From Eucalyptus grandis (Eukaryota > Streptophyta > Magnoliopsida > Myrtales > Myrtaceae), in assembly GCF_016545825.1 (NCBI RefSeq), contig NC_052615.1, positions 22,684,520 through 22,748,519 on the forward strand: a DNA stretch of 64,000 bases, read 5' to 3'. The position numbers and the translations under genes are program-made. Positions 22,525-35,050 of the stretch are shown one piece after another. The notes beneath the pieces are model-generated. The model worked only from the letters and a program-made list of their open reading frames with translations, made no database searches and had not been told where the DNA came from. The stretch's first letter is position 1. Each line of letters starts with the position of its first letter.

Positions 22525-24790
22525 AATGATCAAGTGGTATTTGGATAGTGGCTGTTCGAGACACATGACAGGAGATTCAAGTTGTTTCATAAAGTTTGTG
22601 CAAATGAATGGTGGAAAAGTTTCTTTTGATGGAAACAGCAAAGGAAAAAATTGTTGGATGTGGAACTATGAAAATTGGAAGTCTCACAATCAACAATGTC
22701 TTCTTGGTGGAAAGTTTGAATTACAATCAACTCAGCATCGGTCAATGTGTGACACTGGATTCAAAATTAATTTCCAAGAAGGCATTTGTTCGGGAACTAG
22801 TAAAGATTTCTCTCAATCTTTCACTGGACGAAGACATGGGAATATTTACCTTCTGGATATAAAACCAGAAAGTTCTCAGTGTTTAATCTCCATTCAAGAT
22901 GAAGCAAACCTTTGGCATCGGAAACTTGGTCATGTTAAGATGAAGCAGATTGCCAAAATCTCTTCCAAGAAACTTGTCCGTGGATTTCCTAATCTGACTT
23001 ATCAAAAGACTGATCTATGCACGCCATGTGTTTTGTGAAAGCAGGTTGGAAGTTATTTTAAACCTATAAATCAAGTTTCTACTAATTGAGTTTTGACTTC
23101 TGAAACTAAACAACAACAAGAACTAGTTAATCCAACTGAAGCAGGAGATTAGCAAACCTTTAGACCATCCAGTAACTAGAAGCATAAGTCTAGTCATCCC
23201 AAAGGACTCATCATTGGCAACATTGATGAAGGAATTCGTACCAGATCCAGAAGGCAAGAAGAGTCTAGTGCTCTAGCACTCATTTTTGAGATAGAACCCA
23301 AAAGTATAGAGGAAGCTCTGTCTAATGAAAGCTGTATTGAAGCTATGTAAGAAGAGCTCAGACAGTACAGCATCAATGTGTTTGGGAGCTAATTCCTAAA
23401 TCAAAAGGTAAATCCATTGTTGGAACTAAATGGGTTTTCAGGAACAAGGTGGACGAAAAAGGAAAATTGGTTAGGAACAAAACAAGACTCATGGCCAAAG
23501 GATATATGCAAGAAGAATGGATAGACAATGATGAGACCAATGCACCAGTAGCGAGGTTAGAAGTAATAAGATTTTTACTTGCTTTTGTTTGCTATAAGAA
23601 TTTCATGTTATTCCAAATGGACGTCAAAAGCGAGTTTCTAAATGGATTTATCCAAGAATAAGTCTATGTGGAACAACCACCTAGATTTGAAGATCCAAAA
23701 GGCCAGACTCAGTCTTCAGACAGAAAAAAGGCTCTATATGGATTGAAGCAAGCACCTCAAGCCTGGTATGACAGGTTAAGTAATTTTCTAATTCAAAATG
23801 GTTTTGTTAAAGAAAATGTGGATACAACATTGTTCATTAAAAGAGAAGGTAAGCTTTTTCTACTTGTTCAAATTTATATAGATGATATTATCTTTGGATC
23901 ATCTAATGAAAATCTGTGGAAGAAATTTTCTAAGTCTATGCAGGATGAATTTGAGATGAGCATGATGGGTGAATTATCCTTCTTTCTCGGATTACAAGTA
24001 AAACAATTGAAGGAAGGGATTTTCATTCACCAAGAAAAATATGCAAAAGATCTTATTAAGAAGTTCGGATTGGAGAACTGCAAAAAGACTGAGAGACCTA
24101 TGTCAAGCTCTTCGAAGCTGGATAAAGATGAAGGAGGAAGGAGTGTAGACCAGAAGCTCTACATAAGTATTATTGGTTCGCTTCTTTATCTTGCTGCTTC
24201 TAGACCTGACATTCTGTTTAGTGTTTGCATTTGTGCTAGATTCCAATTAGATCCCAAAAAGTCTCATCTAAGCGTTGCAAAACGCATCATCAAATACGTT
24301 GTAACCACCTCAAAGCTAGGTTTATGGTATCCCAAAGAATGAGACTTTACTCTTCTTGAATATTCAAATGCAGATTTAGCGGGTTGCAAGGTCGATAGAA
24401 AGAGTACTTCTGGTACTTGTCAATTGCTAAGCAACAAGCTAGTGTCTCGATTCTCAAGGAAACAGAGCACTATAGCTCCCTCAACAGCAGAAGTAGAGTA
24501 TGTAGCTCTTGGAAGTTGTTGTTCTCGAATCTTGTGGATAAAGCAACAGCTAAAAGACTTTGAAATCAAAGACTCATGCACCGATATTAAATGCGACAAC
24601 ACTAGTGCCATCAAGCTCACAAAGGATCCAATTCTTCATCAAGAGCAAAGCACATAGAAATTCGACATCATTTCATTAGAGATCATGTTCAGAATGGAGA
24701 AGTTATCATACAGTTTATTGACTCGAAGAATCAGTTGACAGACATATTTACAAAGCCACTCGAGAAAAGTCTATCCGAGTATATTTGCAC
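22525..24790 (+). pseudogene. copia element 1 pol with deleted integrase core
   Basis: The protease motif WYLDSGCSRHMTGD lies at about 22530. GAG-pre-integrase (LWHRKLGH) follows and ends in a TGA at 23036-23038 that element 2 shares. At about 23093 the sequence jumps to the far side of the integrase core: roughly 760 bp present in element 2 are absent. Reverse transcriptase (ALYGLKQAPQAWYDRL; intact YIDDI box) spans about 23400-24342 with an internal TAA at 23659. RNase H motifs (STIAPSTAEVEYVAL) follow. Confidence 0.9.
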
Positions 24791-25070
24791 CAGACTAAAC
24801 ATCATATCTTTTATTAGTTAAAGTCCGAAGATGATCAGACTCAGTATAACCAAAAGTTGCGACTGTAAGTTAATTATATTCCAGTAATTTAAATTTTTGG
24901 GTGAAAATTTGAATAGATACGTTTACTTTTTGAATCGTTACTTACTTATTTTATTTTTAGTTTTGAATTTATGGCAGTTTTTCACAACGGCGGTTTTTCA
25001 TTTGTTTTTTTAAATGGCAGTTCTACTTTTTCTTTTATGACGATCCGTATACCTCGTTTCATCTGCTTTA

Positions 25071-25685
25071 AGGGATAGGTATACTTGGACTGATATAACA
25101 AAATATGCCTGGGGCACTGTGAGACATCGATTATTTATTTCTTTTCGGGGTTGTAGCATTATGTCATCCCTAAAAGGTGCATAATTTGAGCTCCCAAGTG
25201 TAGGTATACTCACTGGTCACACGGCTTATTTGCCAGTATAAATTGTTTTGTAAAGTTGATGAATGTTGAATGCCTTATATTCTTGATAGAGAGCTATCAA
25301 GCCCATTATGTCCGAGTGGGAGATGTTGTAATTAAAAAGGTACGTCCATGATGGGGTACGAGACATTATTGAAAGAGTATGAAGTGAGAGGTATAAAAAC
25401 CTCTTAGAAGACAACCGTTGATGGCGATTGTTGGTAGAAAGTACGTTTAGAGAGAATGTACGCTCCTTTCTCTCCCCTTTCCATCAAGGCGTTCCATTTT
25501 CATCTTTACAAAAACAGTTTGCATTTATGCCGTAAAAATCGGATGCTTTCCTCGTGATCGCATCCAAACCAATGTGGAGTAATTTTGCTCGTGATTCATC
25601 CGCAATTCAACATTCGTTCCAAGGTTAATTGCTGTTTGCGCATCGGAATCGAGTAAGTCGTCTTCCACCAACTTGATTTCCAACA
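25071..25685 (+). mobile_element. 3' tail of a second, unrelated copia element
   Basis: At about 25070 similarity to copia element 2 stops and a different sequence begins. It ends with GTCCGAGTGGGAGA, a typical copia polypurine tract, directly followed by an LTR. An 8-bp perfect inverted repeat (CTTGATAG / CTATCAAG, 25282-25301) sits just before the tract. Its 5' LTR and genes are not in the window, so the unit is a chimera of two elements or a truncated element abutting another. Confidence 0.75.
25324..25685 (+). repeat. LTR of the second copia element
   Basis: About 362 bp starting TGTTGTAATT and ending TTTCCAACA, so the ends are inverted TGTTG/CAACA. A TATA box (TATAAAA) lies at 25392-25398. 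It abuts the PPR fragment directly. Confidence 0.82.
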
Positions 25686-25919
25686 GGCTGCTTAAAATGA
25701 TGGAAGAAAGTGGTTTAGCTCCTGACGTGGGGAGCTTTTGATTTGTCGGATTCATTGCATGAGAAAGGTATCGAAGCATATCAAGTGATCGGTACATCAT
25801 TAGTTGATGGCTATTGCGAATATGGACAAACTTGAGGGTGCCCGTAGATTGCATCATAAATTTCTCTTACAGGATTGCAAGCCTAATTCGTTCACTCACA
25901 ACGCCTTGTTAGGTCGTGT
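25686..25919 (+). pseudogene. PPR gene fragment in unit C
   Basis: Begins at GGCTGCTTAAAATGATGG, so the upstream 60 bases seen in the other fragments are replaced by the LTR. The RLLKMMEESGL and CKPNSFTHNAL segments are recognisable. The same internal deletion and frame break as in the unit B fragment are present. Confidence 0.78.
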
Positions 25920-27825
25920 TTCGTTGAAATTCTCTTACAGCGAAATATCTTTCATTGAAGGTTGTCCTTCGATTTTTTTTAGAGGGGGCCAAGGTTCCGC
26001 ACCAACTCCGATTCATATTTAAACTAGGTTAATGTTTTTTTTCATCCAATTTTTGCTCTTTAGAAAATAAGTCACGCTTTTCAAGTGCAAATATTACTAG
26101 GAAAAATATCTTTGACAAGTGAATAAATTAAACATTTGTGTAATGAACGCGACCTTATGATAGTTTTTAAAAATCTCAAAATTAATATATTAAACATAAA
26201 TTGAAAAACTCTTAGAATGACTATGATTATATAAATTATCGATTGAAGAAAAGAATGTTTAAAAATCATAATGAGGCAAACCACGTAAAAAGTATCTTAG
26301 AAGGAAAACACTATACTTTTTTTTCCTAATAAAGAAAAGATTATACTAATAAAGCTCCGACATTTAGCATGATGGTATCCAATTTTAGCTTCTATCCAAA
26401 AAAGTTGCACTCCTTTGATATTATATAAATTATTATTTTGGGGGATATTACGTATATCTTAACTAACAATATCGAACATTGTATAATTTTAACTACTCCC
26501 AATTTTTAAATATGATTATGATGATTCAACCAAAGTCAAAAAATAATTTCTTCATTTTTCGGGTTAACTCAGGTCAAACAAGTTGACCCCACCCAATTCG
26601 TGAATCATTTGAGCAATTTCAAAGATACAAAGAGTGAACTAATTTATTAAATGATGCAATGCTCTGTATGTTTTTGTTTGAGTCAATGGCCTTTTAAGCA
26701 CCGAACCAAATTAATATAACCGCAGAATTAATATGTGCGATACATCATACTAACAAATTAAACAGAAACTAAAAAGCTAACTCTTGATAAATTTCTTCAT
26801 ATTTCAGGTCAAGTCAGGTCAAACATAGTTAACCCAATACAACTAGTGAATTATTTGAGCAATGTCAAAGATACTGAGATTCGTTTACTAACTTAATTTA
26901 TTAAGTGATGCAATGCTGCATAAGTTTTTATTTAGATCGGTGGCCTTTTAAGCACCCAACCAAAATTTTGTCATGAACAAATCTAGGAGACAAATATTAG
27001 TATGTCTGTGATGTTCAAATTCTTTCCATTCATTCATTGATAATACTGAATCATAGAAATTTTATACTTCTTCCATGACTCATAAGATGGGATATTGTGT
27101 AACTTTGAATGTTTCAAATTTTCAATAATGATTCAAACAGAAAAAGATTCCCCCCCCCCCCCAAAAAGAAGCTTATTTTCATAAAGAGTCAAAGAGAGTT
27201 AAAACAGATTGACTCCACCCACCTTACTTGAAAATTTAGAGGTCATGGCACGTTGACTCCATTGTTTTGGGGTTGGAAAAGGACCACCCCTACCCTATTT
27301 TCAAAGTGGGTTTGGGTGGATTATGGTTCCATTTTTCAGGGATCTACTTAAACCTAGTTCCTAGAATCTTTGAATTGGTTTCAAGCCAATGCGCTTCTAG
27401 TTTCCAGTATGAAAAATATGGAACCCTATCATGGGCTAAAAAATGACCGACTATTATTTAAATACCTTGATTCTCCTTTAAATCGTATTATCAAATGTGA
27501 TACTGGATCTTGAAACTTCTTGTTATGTGATCCAATTGTTTAGTTTTTTTCTTTTGAAGTCACAAAAAGATTGTTAAGGAGGGGTATTGGCTTTGAGTGC
27601 ATGGTTTACTTACAACACATAAAGGAACTCTCGTGATTACGTAAATTGCATACTTTCTAAGGATAACAACCTAAAACAAGGCTGCTATCTATACAAAGTA
27701 GTCGACATTATTCCAAAGGGGACAAAGAAGTAATATCACCATACTAGGTAGAAGCAAAATCTTAGTTGTAAAACATGATTTTGAGATAACACCATCAGCC
27801 AAGTAGTAATCCATCAGGCTCGTCA
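25920..27825. other. Spacer and 3'-flank module of copy C
   Basis: No gene. Near 25998 the PPR fragment tail is joined to the 3'-flank module at CAACTCCG/ATTCATATTTAAA, a junction shared with 58470. A run of 14 C lies at about 27150-27163. The rest matches 58480-60327 closely. Confidence 0.7.
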
Positions 27826-29374
27826 TTAGAAAGGCTTCAATGAATTGGTGATGTCAATGACAAATCGGTACTTAATATTTGCTTTTGATAAACGCTCCAT
27901 GGCAATGTTCACATAATCCATAAGAATAAGCTCAATATCTACAACTATGTTGTGCTTCGCTGCAAAATCAATCATCTCTTGCGTCTCTTTTATCCCTCCA
28001 ATGCAACTTCCTCCCACCATCTTTCTACCTATCATTGGTCTTATTTGTTACTATTTTTCGCATTCATGAAACTCAAAATGAATCTTCTATTAAAACTAAA
28101 ATCACTTCATTTATAAACACCAATTATGATGGTAGTTTTCTTTTCTAAGAAACACTATAAAACACAAAAGACTTGCTTAGGCTTACCCATGAGGAGTGGA
28201 AAAGCAAGTAGCTCAAGCGGCTTCTCTGGTGCCCCAACCATGACGAGCTTCCCATTAATTTTCAAGAGATTGAACAAAGGTAAAAGAGCATGTACAGCTG
28301 AGACGGTGTCAATAATGCCATCCATTGTACCCATTGCAAGCTGTAGTTAATAAAATGTAATAACATAAATCTACATCCAGTTAACCTTATCCCTTTACAT
28401 CATCAGGGAAAATAATATGTTGTGACTATAACTTACTTCCATATCTTCTGTGTTATGGCTAACCAAGAATGTATCAGCTCCCAAATGGTCCATGGCTTCC
28501 TTCTTTTTGTTAGGAGAGGTACTGATAACAGTCACTTTGAGGCCCATGGCTTTAGCAAACTTTACAACCATATGTCCGAGCCCACCAAGCCCAACAATCC
28601 CTAAATGCAATTCCGGCCTTATCAAGCCCGCAGTACTTCAATGGACTGTAGACAGTGATCCCCGCACAAAGGAGACGAGCACCACCATCAAGAGGCAAGT
28701 TGTCGAGGATTTTGATTATGAAGTGTTCATCCGATACCATGATGTCCGAGTAGACACCATAGATGGTGGTTCCATCATTGTACTTTGCACCATAGGACAA
28801 GATCATCTTGGGGCAGTAATTCTCAAGGTCATCTTTGCAATTTGCACAAGAGTGACATGATCCAACCATACACCCAACACCTACTTTGTTCCTGACTTTA
28901 AATTTTGTCACTTTGGTGCCTATTTTGGTGACCACACCTACAATATCATGCCTGCACACAATGTCCAATCTGTGTTATTATTGGCTAAAAAATGTCTTAT
29001 TTATCTAAGAGAAACGAAAAGGATGATGTTTTTGAAAACTCATACCCAGGCACAATGGGATAAGAAGTTATTCCCCATTCATTCTTGATACTATGAAGAT
29101 CGGAATGGCATATACCGCAATATAGCACCTTAAAAGTTACATCAATTTCTCCGGTGGCCCTGTGAAAAGGAAAATCAATGTATATTGAGGGAAAGATGTT
29201 CCCCTCTGTTGAACTTTTGGATGCATCACCGAAAATAAGAATCAACGAAACTGAAAAAACGAAGGGACGTTACCTTCTTGAGAACTTGAAGGGAGAGAGA
29301 TGATGTCCCGTAGTATCTCTGGCGGCCCATCCAAAAGCCTTCACTGGATGTTCATTCTCTGGGGACATTGCCAT
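27826..29374 (-). pseudogene. Dehydrogenase copy C, one-base frameshift
   Basis: All five exons and their GT-AG sites are present: 29274-29374, 29046-29159, 28437-28951, 28187-28340 and 27826-28028. Exon 3 has one extra base near 28609 (AATGCAATTCC for AATGCATTCC), which shifts the frame just before the Rossmann loop. Other damage: the GHE motif is GHD, the GD of KVGDKVG is RN, and several conserved residues in exon 3 are changed. Exon 1 has an extra His codon. The remaining sequence is close to copy G, so inactivation looks recent. Confidence 0.93.
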
Positions 29375-29690
29375 TTCACTGAGCTTGACGAGCACAGCTT
29401 CGAACTAAACTGGAAGAGAATGGCGTAACCTGTGTGTTTTGAGATGTGAAGAGAACGGTGATGAGAGGGGAGCGAGAAGCGTTGGTACAGCTATAGGGCT
29501 TGAGGCACTTGGTGAGCGAACTGAACCAGTGTGCGTCGGTATACACGTAGGGCTCGAGAAGATACAGGAAGAGGCGGTGATGACGTGCTTACTGAGCGAA
29601 CTGAACCGGACGTTGGGCGTCATCATCTATTCCCGTTTGTTTGACCAGTCAACCGTTGCACGAAAGTTCTCTCTCTACTTGTGTCTCCTC
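29375..29690 (-). promoter_or_regulatory. Promoter region of dehydrogenase copy C
   Basis: Almost identical to that of copy A, including the altered TATA (CTATAGCTG near 29487-29496, minus strand). Two GAGCGAA units 80 bp apart (29514, 29594) against three in A. The paired W-box is at 29641-29652. Confidence 0.65.
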
Positions 29691-31537
29691 TCCCTTCTAG
29701 CAGCCCAAGAAGAGACAACATAAAATCCTGCGGGCGTCGTTTTCTCACAATTATTTAAAGCATTCCCATACCAATTAATTAATGGATGAAAGTTCAGCCC
29801 AGCCTATAATGCGTCAATCGTTTGTATAGAAGTTTTGCCAAAAGCATCGGGGTCTCATGACATGCGCAAAGTCTATAATTGTATCATATAGCTTACTTTC
29901 TAAACAACTCATTTGATGAGTATTTTACCGTGTTTTTAATAATTAAAAGAGGAGTGGACTTGAAAGGAAGTGACCATGAATTTTAGATGATTGTGACTCA
30001 AAGTAATGTAATCACTCAAGAGTCATGACTTTTACTTATAATTTTTTAGATATTGATGAACATCTCCCCCACGTTTGATTTGAGTCGGTGACGCCGCCTG
30101 CTTGCTTTTATTTTCCTTTTTCTTTTTTCTTTCATTTTTCAGATAAAAATTTGTAAATTATCAATTGAAGAAAAGAATGTTTAAAAATCATAATAAGGCG
30201 AATCACGTAAAGAGTATCTTACAAGGAAAACATTATACTTTTCGTAATAAAGAAAAAAATTATACTTATAAAGAGTATCTTACAAGGAAAACATTATACT
30301 TTTCGCACGATGGTATCCAATTTCAGCTTTCAACCAAAAAAGTGACAATCCTTTGATATTATATAAATTATATTATTTTCGTGATATTACATATATCTTA
30401 ACTAGCAATATCAAACATTGTATAATTTTAACTACTCCCCACTTTCAACTATGATTGTGATAATTCTAGCAAAATCACCAAAAAAAAAAAAAAAAAAAAT
30501 CTTTATTTGTCAGGTAAACTCAGGTCAATCATAGTTGATCCGACCCAACTAGTGAATTATTTTAGCAATGTCATTCGTCTATTAAATTACTTTATTAAGT
30601 GAAGCAATGCTCTGTAAGTTTTTGTTTGAGTCAATGGCCTTTTAAGCATTGAACCAAATGTTGTCATGAACAAATTTAGGAGATGAATCGCAATATGTCT
30701 TAAATGTCGAAATTATTTCCATTCATCGCATTTATAATGCCACATCATACAAATTTTATACTTCTTGAATGGCTAATAAGATGGGAAATTGTGTAATTTT
30801 GAATGTTTCGAATTTTCAATAATGACTCAAATAGAAAAAGATAACCAAACTTACTTTCACATCGGGTAAAATTGGGTCAGACACAGGTTGACTCGACCCA
30901 ACCCAACTCGGAAATTTAGAGGTCATGGCACGTTAACTCAGCAGTTTTGTGCATTGGAAACGGACCACCCCTATCCTATTTTCAAAGTGGGTTTGGATGG
31001 ACTACCGAGTTCAAGTTGGTTTTTGTGGCGTCTACTTAAATCTAGTTCCCAAAATCTTTGAATTATTTTCAAGCCAATTTGTTTCTAGTTTCCCTTATGA
31101 AAAATACAGGACCCTGTCATGGGCTCAAAATGACGTGCTATCATTTAAGTGCCCTAATTATCCTTCAACTCGCATCATCAAATGTGATATTGGATCTTGA
31201 AACTTCTTGTCATGCGATCAAATTGTTTAGCTTTTTCTTTTACAGTCACAGAAAGATTGTTGAGGAAGGGTACCGACCTTGAGTGCTTGATTTACTTACA
31301 GCACAAAAAGAAACTCCTGTGATTACGCAAATTGCATACTTTTTGAGGATAACAACCTCAAACAATGCTGCTATCAATACGGAGAGTCGACCTTATTCCG
31401 GAAGGGACAATGAAGTAATGTCACCATACTAAGTGGAAGCAAAATCTTAGCTGTAAAACATGATTTTGAGATAACAATGTAGGCAAAGGTTAATCTTTAT
31501 CCATGCTCAGCCAAGTAGTAATCCATCAAAATCATCA
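29691..31537. other. Short spacer between copies C and D
   Basis: Follows copy A's upstream spacer to about 30150, then jumps into the 3'-flank module of copy D (AAATTATCAATTGAAG). The PPR fragment, copia site and fold-back element are therefore all missing from this unit. No gene seen. A small direct repeat, AGAGTATCTTACAAGGAAAA, occurs twice near 30212 and 30273. Confidence 0.7.
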
Positions 31538-33085
31538 TCAAGATGGCTTCAATGAATTGACGATGTCAATGACAAATCGGTACTTAACATCTGCTTTTGA
31601 TAGACGCTCCATGGCAGTGTTCACATAATCCATGGGAATAAGCTCAATATCTGCGACTATGTTGTGCTTTGCTGCAAAATCAATCATCTCTTGCGTCTCT
31701 TTTATCCCTCCAATGCCACTTCCTCCCACCATCTTTCTACCTGTCATTGGTCTTATTTGTTACTATTTTTCACATTCATGAAACTCAGAACTCGTCTTCT
31801 ACTAAAACTAAAATCGTTTCAATTGTAAACACCAATTATGAAGGTAGTTTTCTTTTCCAAAGCACTATATAGAACACAAAAGACTTCCTTAGGCTTACCC
31901 ATGAGGAGTGGAAAAGCAAGTAGCTCTAGTGGCTTCTCTGGTGCACCAACCATAACGAGCTTTCCATTAGTTTTCAAGAGACCGATCAAAGGCAAAAGAG
32001 CATGTACAGCCGAGACTGTGTCAATGATACCATCCATTGTACCCATTACAAGCTGCAGTTAACAAAAGATAATAACATAAATCTACATTCAGTTAACCTC
32101 ATTCCTATACATCATCAAAGAAAATAATATGTTGTGAATATAACCTACTTCCATCTCTTCTGTGTTACGGCTAACCAAGAATGCATCAGCTCCCAAATGG
32201 TCCATGGCTTCCTTCTTTTTATTAGGTGAGGTACTGATGACGGTCACTTTGAGACCCATGGCCTTAGCAAACTTTACAACCATATGCCCGAGCCCACCAA
32301 GCCCAACTACCCCTAAATGCATTCCGGCCTTATCAAGCCCATAGTACTTCAATGGACTGTAGACAGTGATCCCGGCACAGAGGAGAGGAGCACTACCCTC
32401 AAGAGGCAAATTGTCGGGGATTTTGATCACAAAGTGCTCGTCTGATACCATGATGTCTGAGTAGCCACCATGGGTGATGGTTCCATCATAATACTTTGCA
32501 CCATAGGTCAAGATCATTTCGGGGCAGTAATTCTCAAGATCCTCTTTGCAATTTGCACAAGAGCGACATGATCCGACCATACACCCAACACCCACTTTGT
32601 CCCCAACTTTAAATTTTGTCACTTTGGTGCCTACTTCGGTGACCATACCTACAATCTCATGCCTGCATACAGTGGTCAATCAGTGTCATTATTGGCTTAA
32701 GAATGTATTATTTATATAAGAGAATCAAAAGGGATGATGTTTTTGAAAACTCATACCCGGGCACTACAGGATAAGAAGTTATTCCCCACTCGTTCTTGAT
32801 ATTATGGAGATCGGAATGGCATATACCACAATACAATACCTTAAAAGTTACATCCTTTTCTCCGGTGGCCCTATAAAACATAAAATCAGTGAATTTGAAA
32901 AGAAAGATGTTCCCCTCTGTTGAATTTTTTGGTGCACCACCCAAAATGAGAATCAACGAAAAGAAAAAGAAAACCAAAAGACGTTACCTTCTTGAGAACC
33001 TAAAGGGAGAGAGATGCCCTGTAGTGTCTCTGGCTGCCCATCCAAAAGCCTTCACTGGATGTTCATTCTCTGTGGACATTGCCAT
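31538..33085 (-). CDS. Dehydrogenase copy D: CAD/mannitol dehydrogenase-like, intact
   Basis: Exons 32988-33085, 32757-32870, 32149-32662, 31899-32052 and 31538-31740 sum to 1083 bases, 360 codons plus stop, with the same phases as copy B. All zinc ligands (Cys50, His72, Cys166; Cys103/106/109/117) and the GLGGLG loop are present, and Ser214-Thr215-Ser216 favour NADP(H). It is B/D/E/F-type and very close to copy B; differences include Thr for Lys in KVTKF and Val for Ala before MGTMDG. Same expected role as copy B: cytosolic reduction of aldehydes or oxidation of alcohols, with phenylpropanoid or sugar alcohol substrates possible. Start at MAMSTENEH, as in B. Confidence 0.95.
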
Positions 33086-33430
33086 TTCACTGAGCTTGAC
33101 GAGCACGGCTTAAATCTCAAACTGGAAGAGAACGGGGTTATGTGTGTGTTTTGAGATGCGAAGAGAACGCTGATGAGAGGGGAGGCGAGAAGCGTTGGTA
33201 CTTATATAGGGCTTGAGAAGGTACTGGAAGCGGTGGTGATGACGCACTTCGTGAGCGAACTGAACCAGGTGGTGTGCGTCAGTATACATGTAGGGCTCGA
33301 GGAGATACCGGAAGAGGCGGTGATGGTGATGACGTGCTTAGTGAGCGAATTGAAGCGGACGTTGTGCGTCATCATCTATTCCCGTTTGTTTGACCAGTCA
33401 ACCGTTGCGCGAAAGTTCTCTCTTTCTGCT
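33086..33430 (-). promoter_or_regulatory. Promoter of dehydrogenase copy D
   Basis: TATATAA at 33202-33208 (minus strand), about 117 bp above the ATG. GAGCGAA units at 33253 and 33343 are 90 bp apart and include an added GGTGAT. TGACG motifs and the paired W-box (33390-33401) are kept. Confidence 0.65.
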
Positions 33431-34767
33431 CCGGTCTGCTCTGCCTGCTTGCAGCCCAAGACAATAATATATAAAATCTTGTAGGCGTCCTTTTCTTCGC
33501 AGTTATTTAAAGCATTCCCATACCAATTAATTAATGGATGAAAGTTTAGCGTAGCCTGTGACGTGTTATACCCAGAGCCTATTTTTCTTTTTTACGTATT
33601 TTAAATATAAAATTCTATACCTTAAAATATTCCAAGAAAAGGTAGGAAATTCCACAAAATCTAAAAAGATGAATTTTGAAAATTGATATTTTCTGTAAGA
33701 AAATTGCCTAAAATGTGAATACGATAATTTTTTTCCAATATTAATGACAATACACCGGACATCAAATGATGGCATATATTAATAATAGCTAAACTCTAGT
33801 ATTTTATAATAACACTTGGCTAGCAGACCCTGGCTTCTGCACACGCCCCTCTTGATGGAGATTATGGTTTCCGTGTCACCACAAATGTCCAAACCCGCTT
33901 CTCGGATCCTAAAAAGAGGGTCTTCCGACATTGTTTAGATGTTACACTTTCAATAGTACAAACGTCGACACGTGACGCGACATGCTAATACGCCATTTCT
34001 TAAAAAATAAAGAATTCTGATACGTTGAGACATATTATATATTAAACATATTTATTTATATTTACATGACAAATTATAATTATAATTAATTTAATTTAAT
34101 TTAAATTCAAAATTAAATAAATAATTAGAAGAGCCTAATACGAATTTGCAATAAACAGATTAATAAATCATTTGTTAATATAATTCATCGTTTCAATTTG
34201 AAAAATTCAACTTCACTTAAATATGCCATAAAACTTGGAGAAAAACAAACTTTGGAGTAAATTGTTTGTTACGGGAAGTGAGAGTTGGAAGAAATGAGAA
34301 TAGCAAGTTTTTCCTTTTATCCCTATTTATTATTTTTATTATTTTCTATTTTCTTACATATTTACATTTTGACCATCTATTTATTGAAAATTTTAAAAAT
34401 CAACTCTATGCATGTGGGAATTTTGAATTCTCATGTTGAAATTCTTGACTGGCATGTCGAAAAATGTCGGAAGAGTTGATTAAGTGGCAAGAGAGATAAT
34501 CAAGTGTCTAATTTTTTGACACATGTTGACCGATTATCGGAGAGCATCAAAGAGTATTGGAGAGTATCAAATATGTATTGAAATATTTGACACGATAAGA
34601 AGACTCCTGAAGAATGATATCCGACATGCGAGCTCGGGATAAAAAATAAAATAAAATAAAAAAGCAATATAGCCCCCGGTCAAATGGCCCTAACCTTTGA
34701 ACCGGGAGGAGAATATTAGTTCGGAAAACTCTTTTAAGAGCACTAGCTCCCTCCATCACTCATCACG
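33431..34767. other. Array spacer upstream of copy D
   Basis: Close relative of 16546-17831. AT-rich, no gene. It keeps the repeated phrase GGAGAGTAT(C/T) before the PPR fragment. Confidence 0.65.
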
Positions 34768-35050
34768 TGCGATTCTCTAATTCGTGGTCACGGTAGAATT
34801 GGGGAGCTGGATGATGCCCATAGGCTGCTTAAAATGATGGAAGAAAGTGGTTTAGCTCCTGACGTGGGTAGCTTTTGATTCGTTGGATTCATTGCATGAG
34901 AAAGGCATCAAAGCATATCAAGTGATCGGTACATCATTAGTTGATGGCTATTGCGAATCTGGACAAACTTGAGGGTGCCCGTAGATTACATGATGGCTAT
35001 TGCAGGATTGCAAGCCTAGTTCGTTCACTTACAACGCCTTGATAGGTCGT
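34768..35050 (+). pseudogene. PPR gene fragment in unit D
   Basis: Same start as the unit B fragment (codons for CDSLIRG) and same internal deletion. A further short deletion near 34990 removes the DKFLL codons, and several stops are present. Not functional. Confidence 0.78.

Larger units (their letters stand above)
19777..25070 (+). mobile_element. SIRE-like Ty1/copia element 1, 3'-truncated
   Basis: Starts with TGTTGGAG directly after CTATC. It carries a complete 5' LTR, primer site, gag with zinc knuckles, protease, GAG-pre-integrase, reverse transcriptase and RNase H in the Ty1/copia order. The integrase core is deleted, and the element stops in the sequence after pol (about 25070) so the extra 3' gene and 3' LTR are missing. 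It shares premature stops with the copia element at 42750-52334. Long pol spacing and the sister's extra 3' gene indicate the SIRE/Maximus lineage. Confidence 0.93.
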
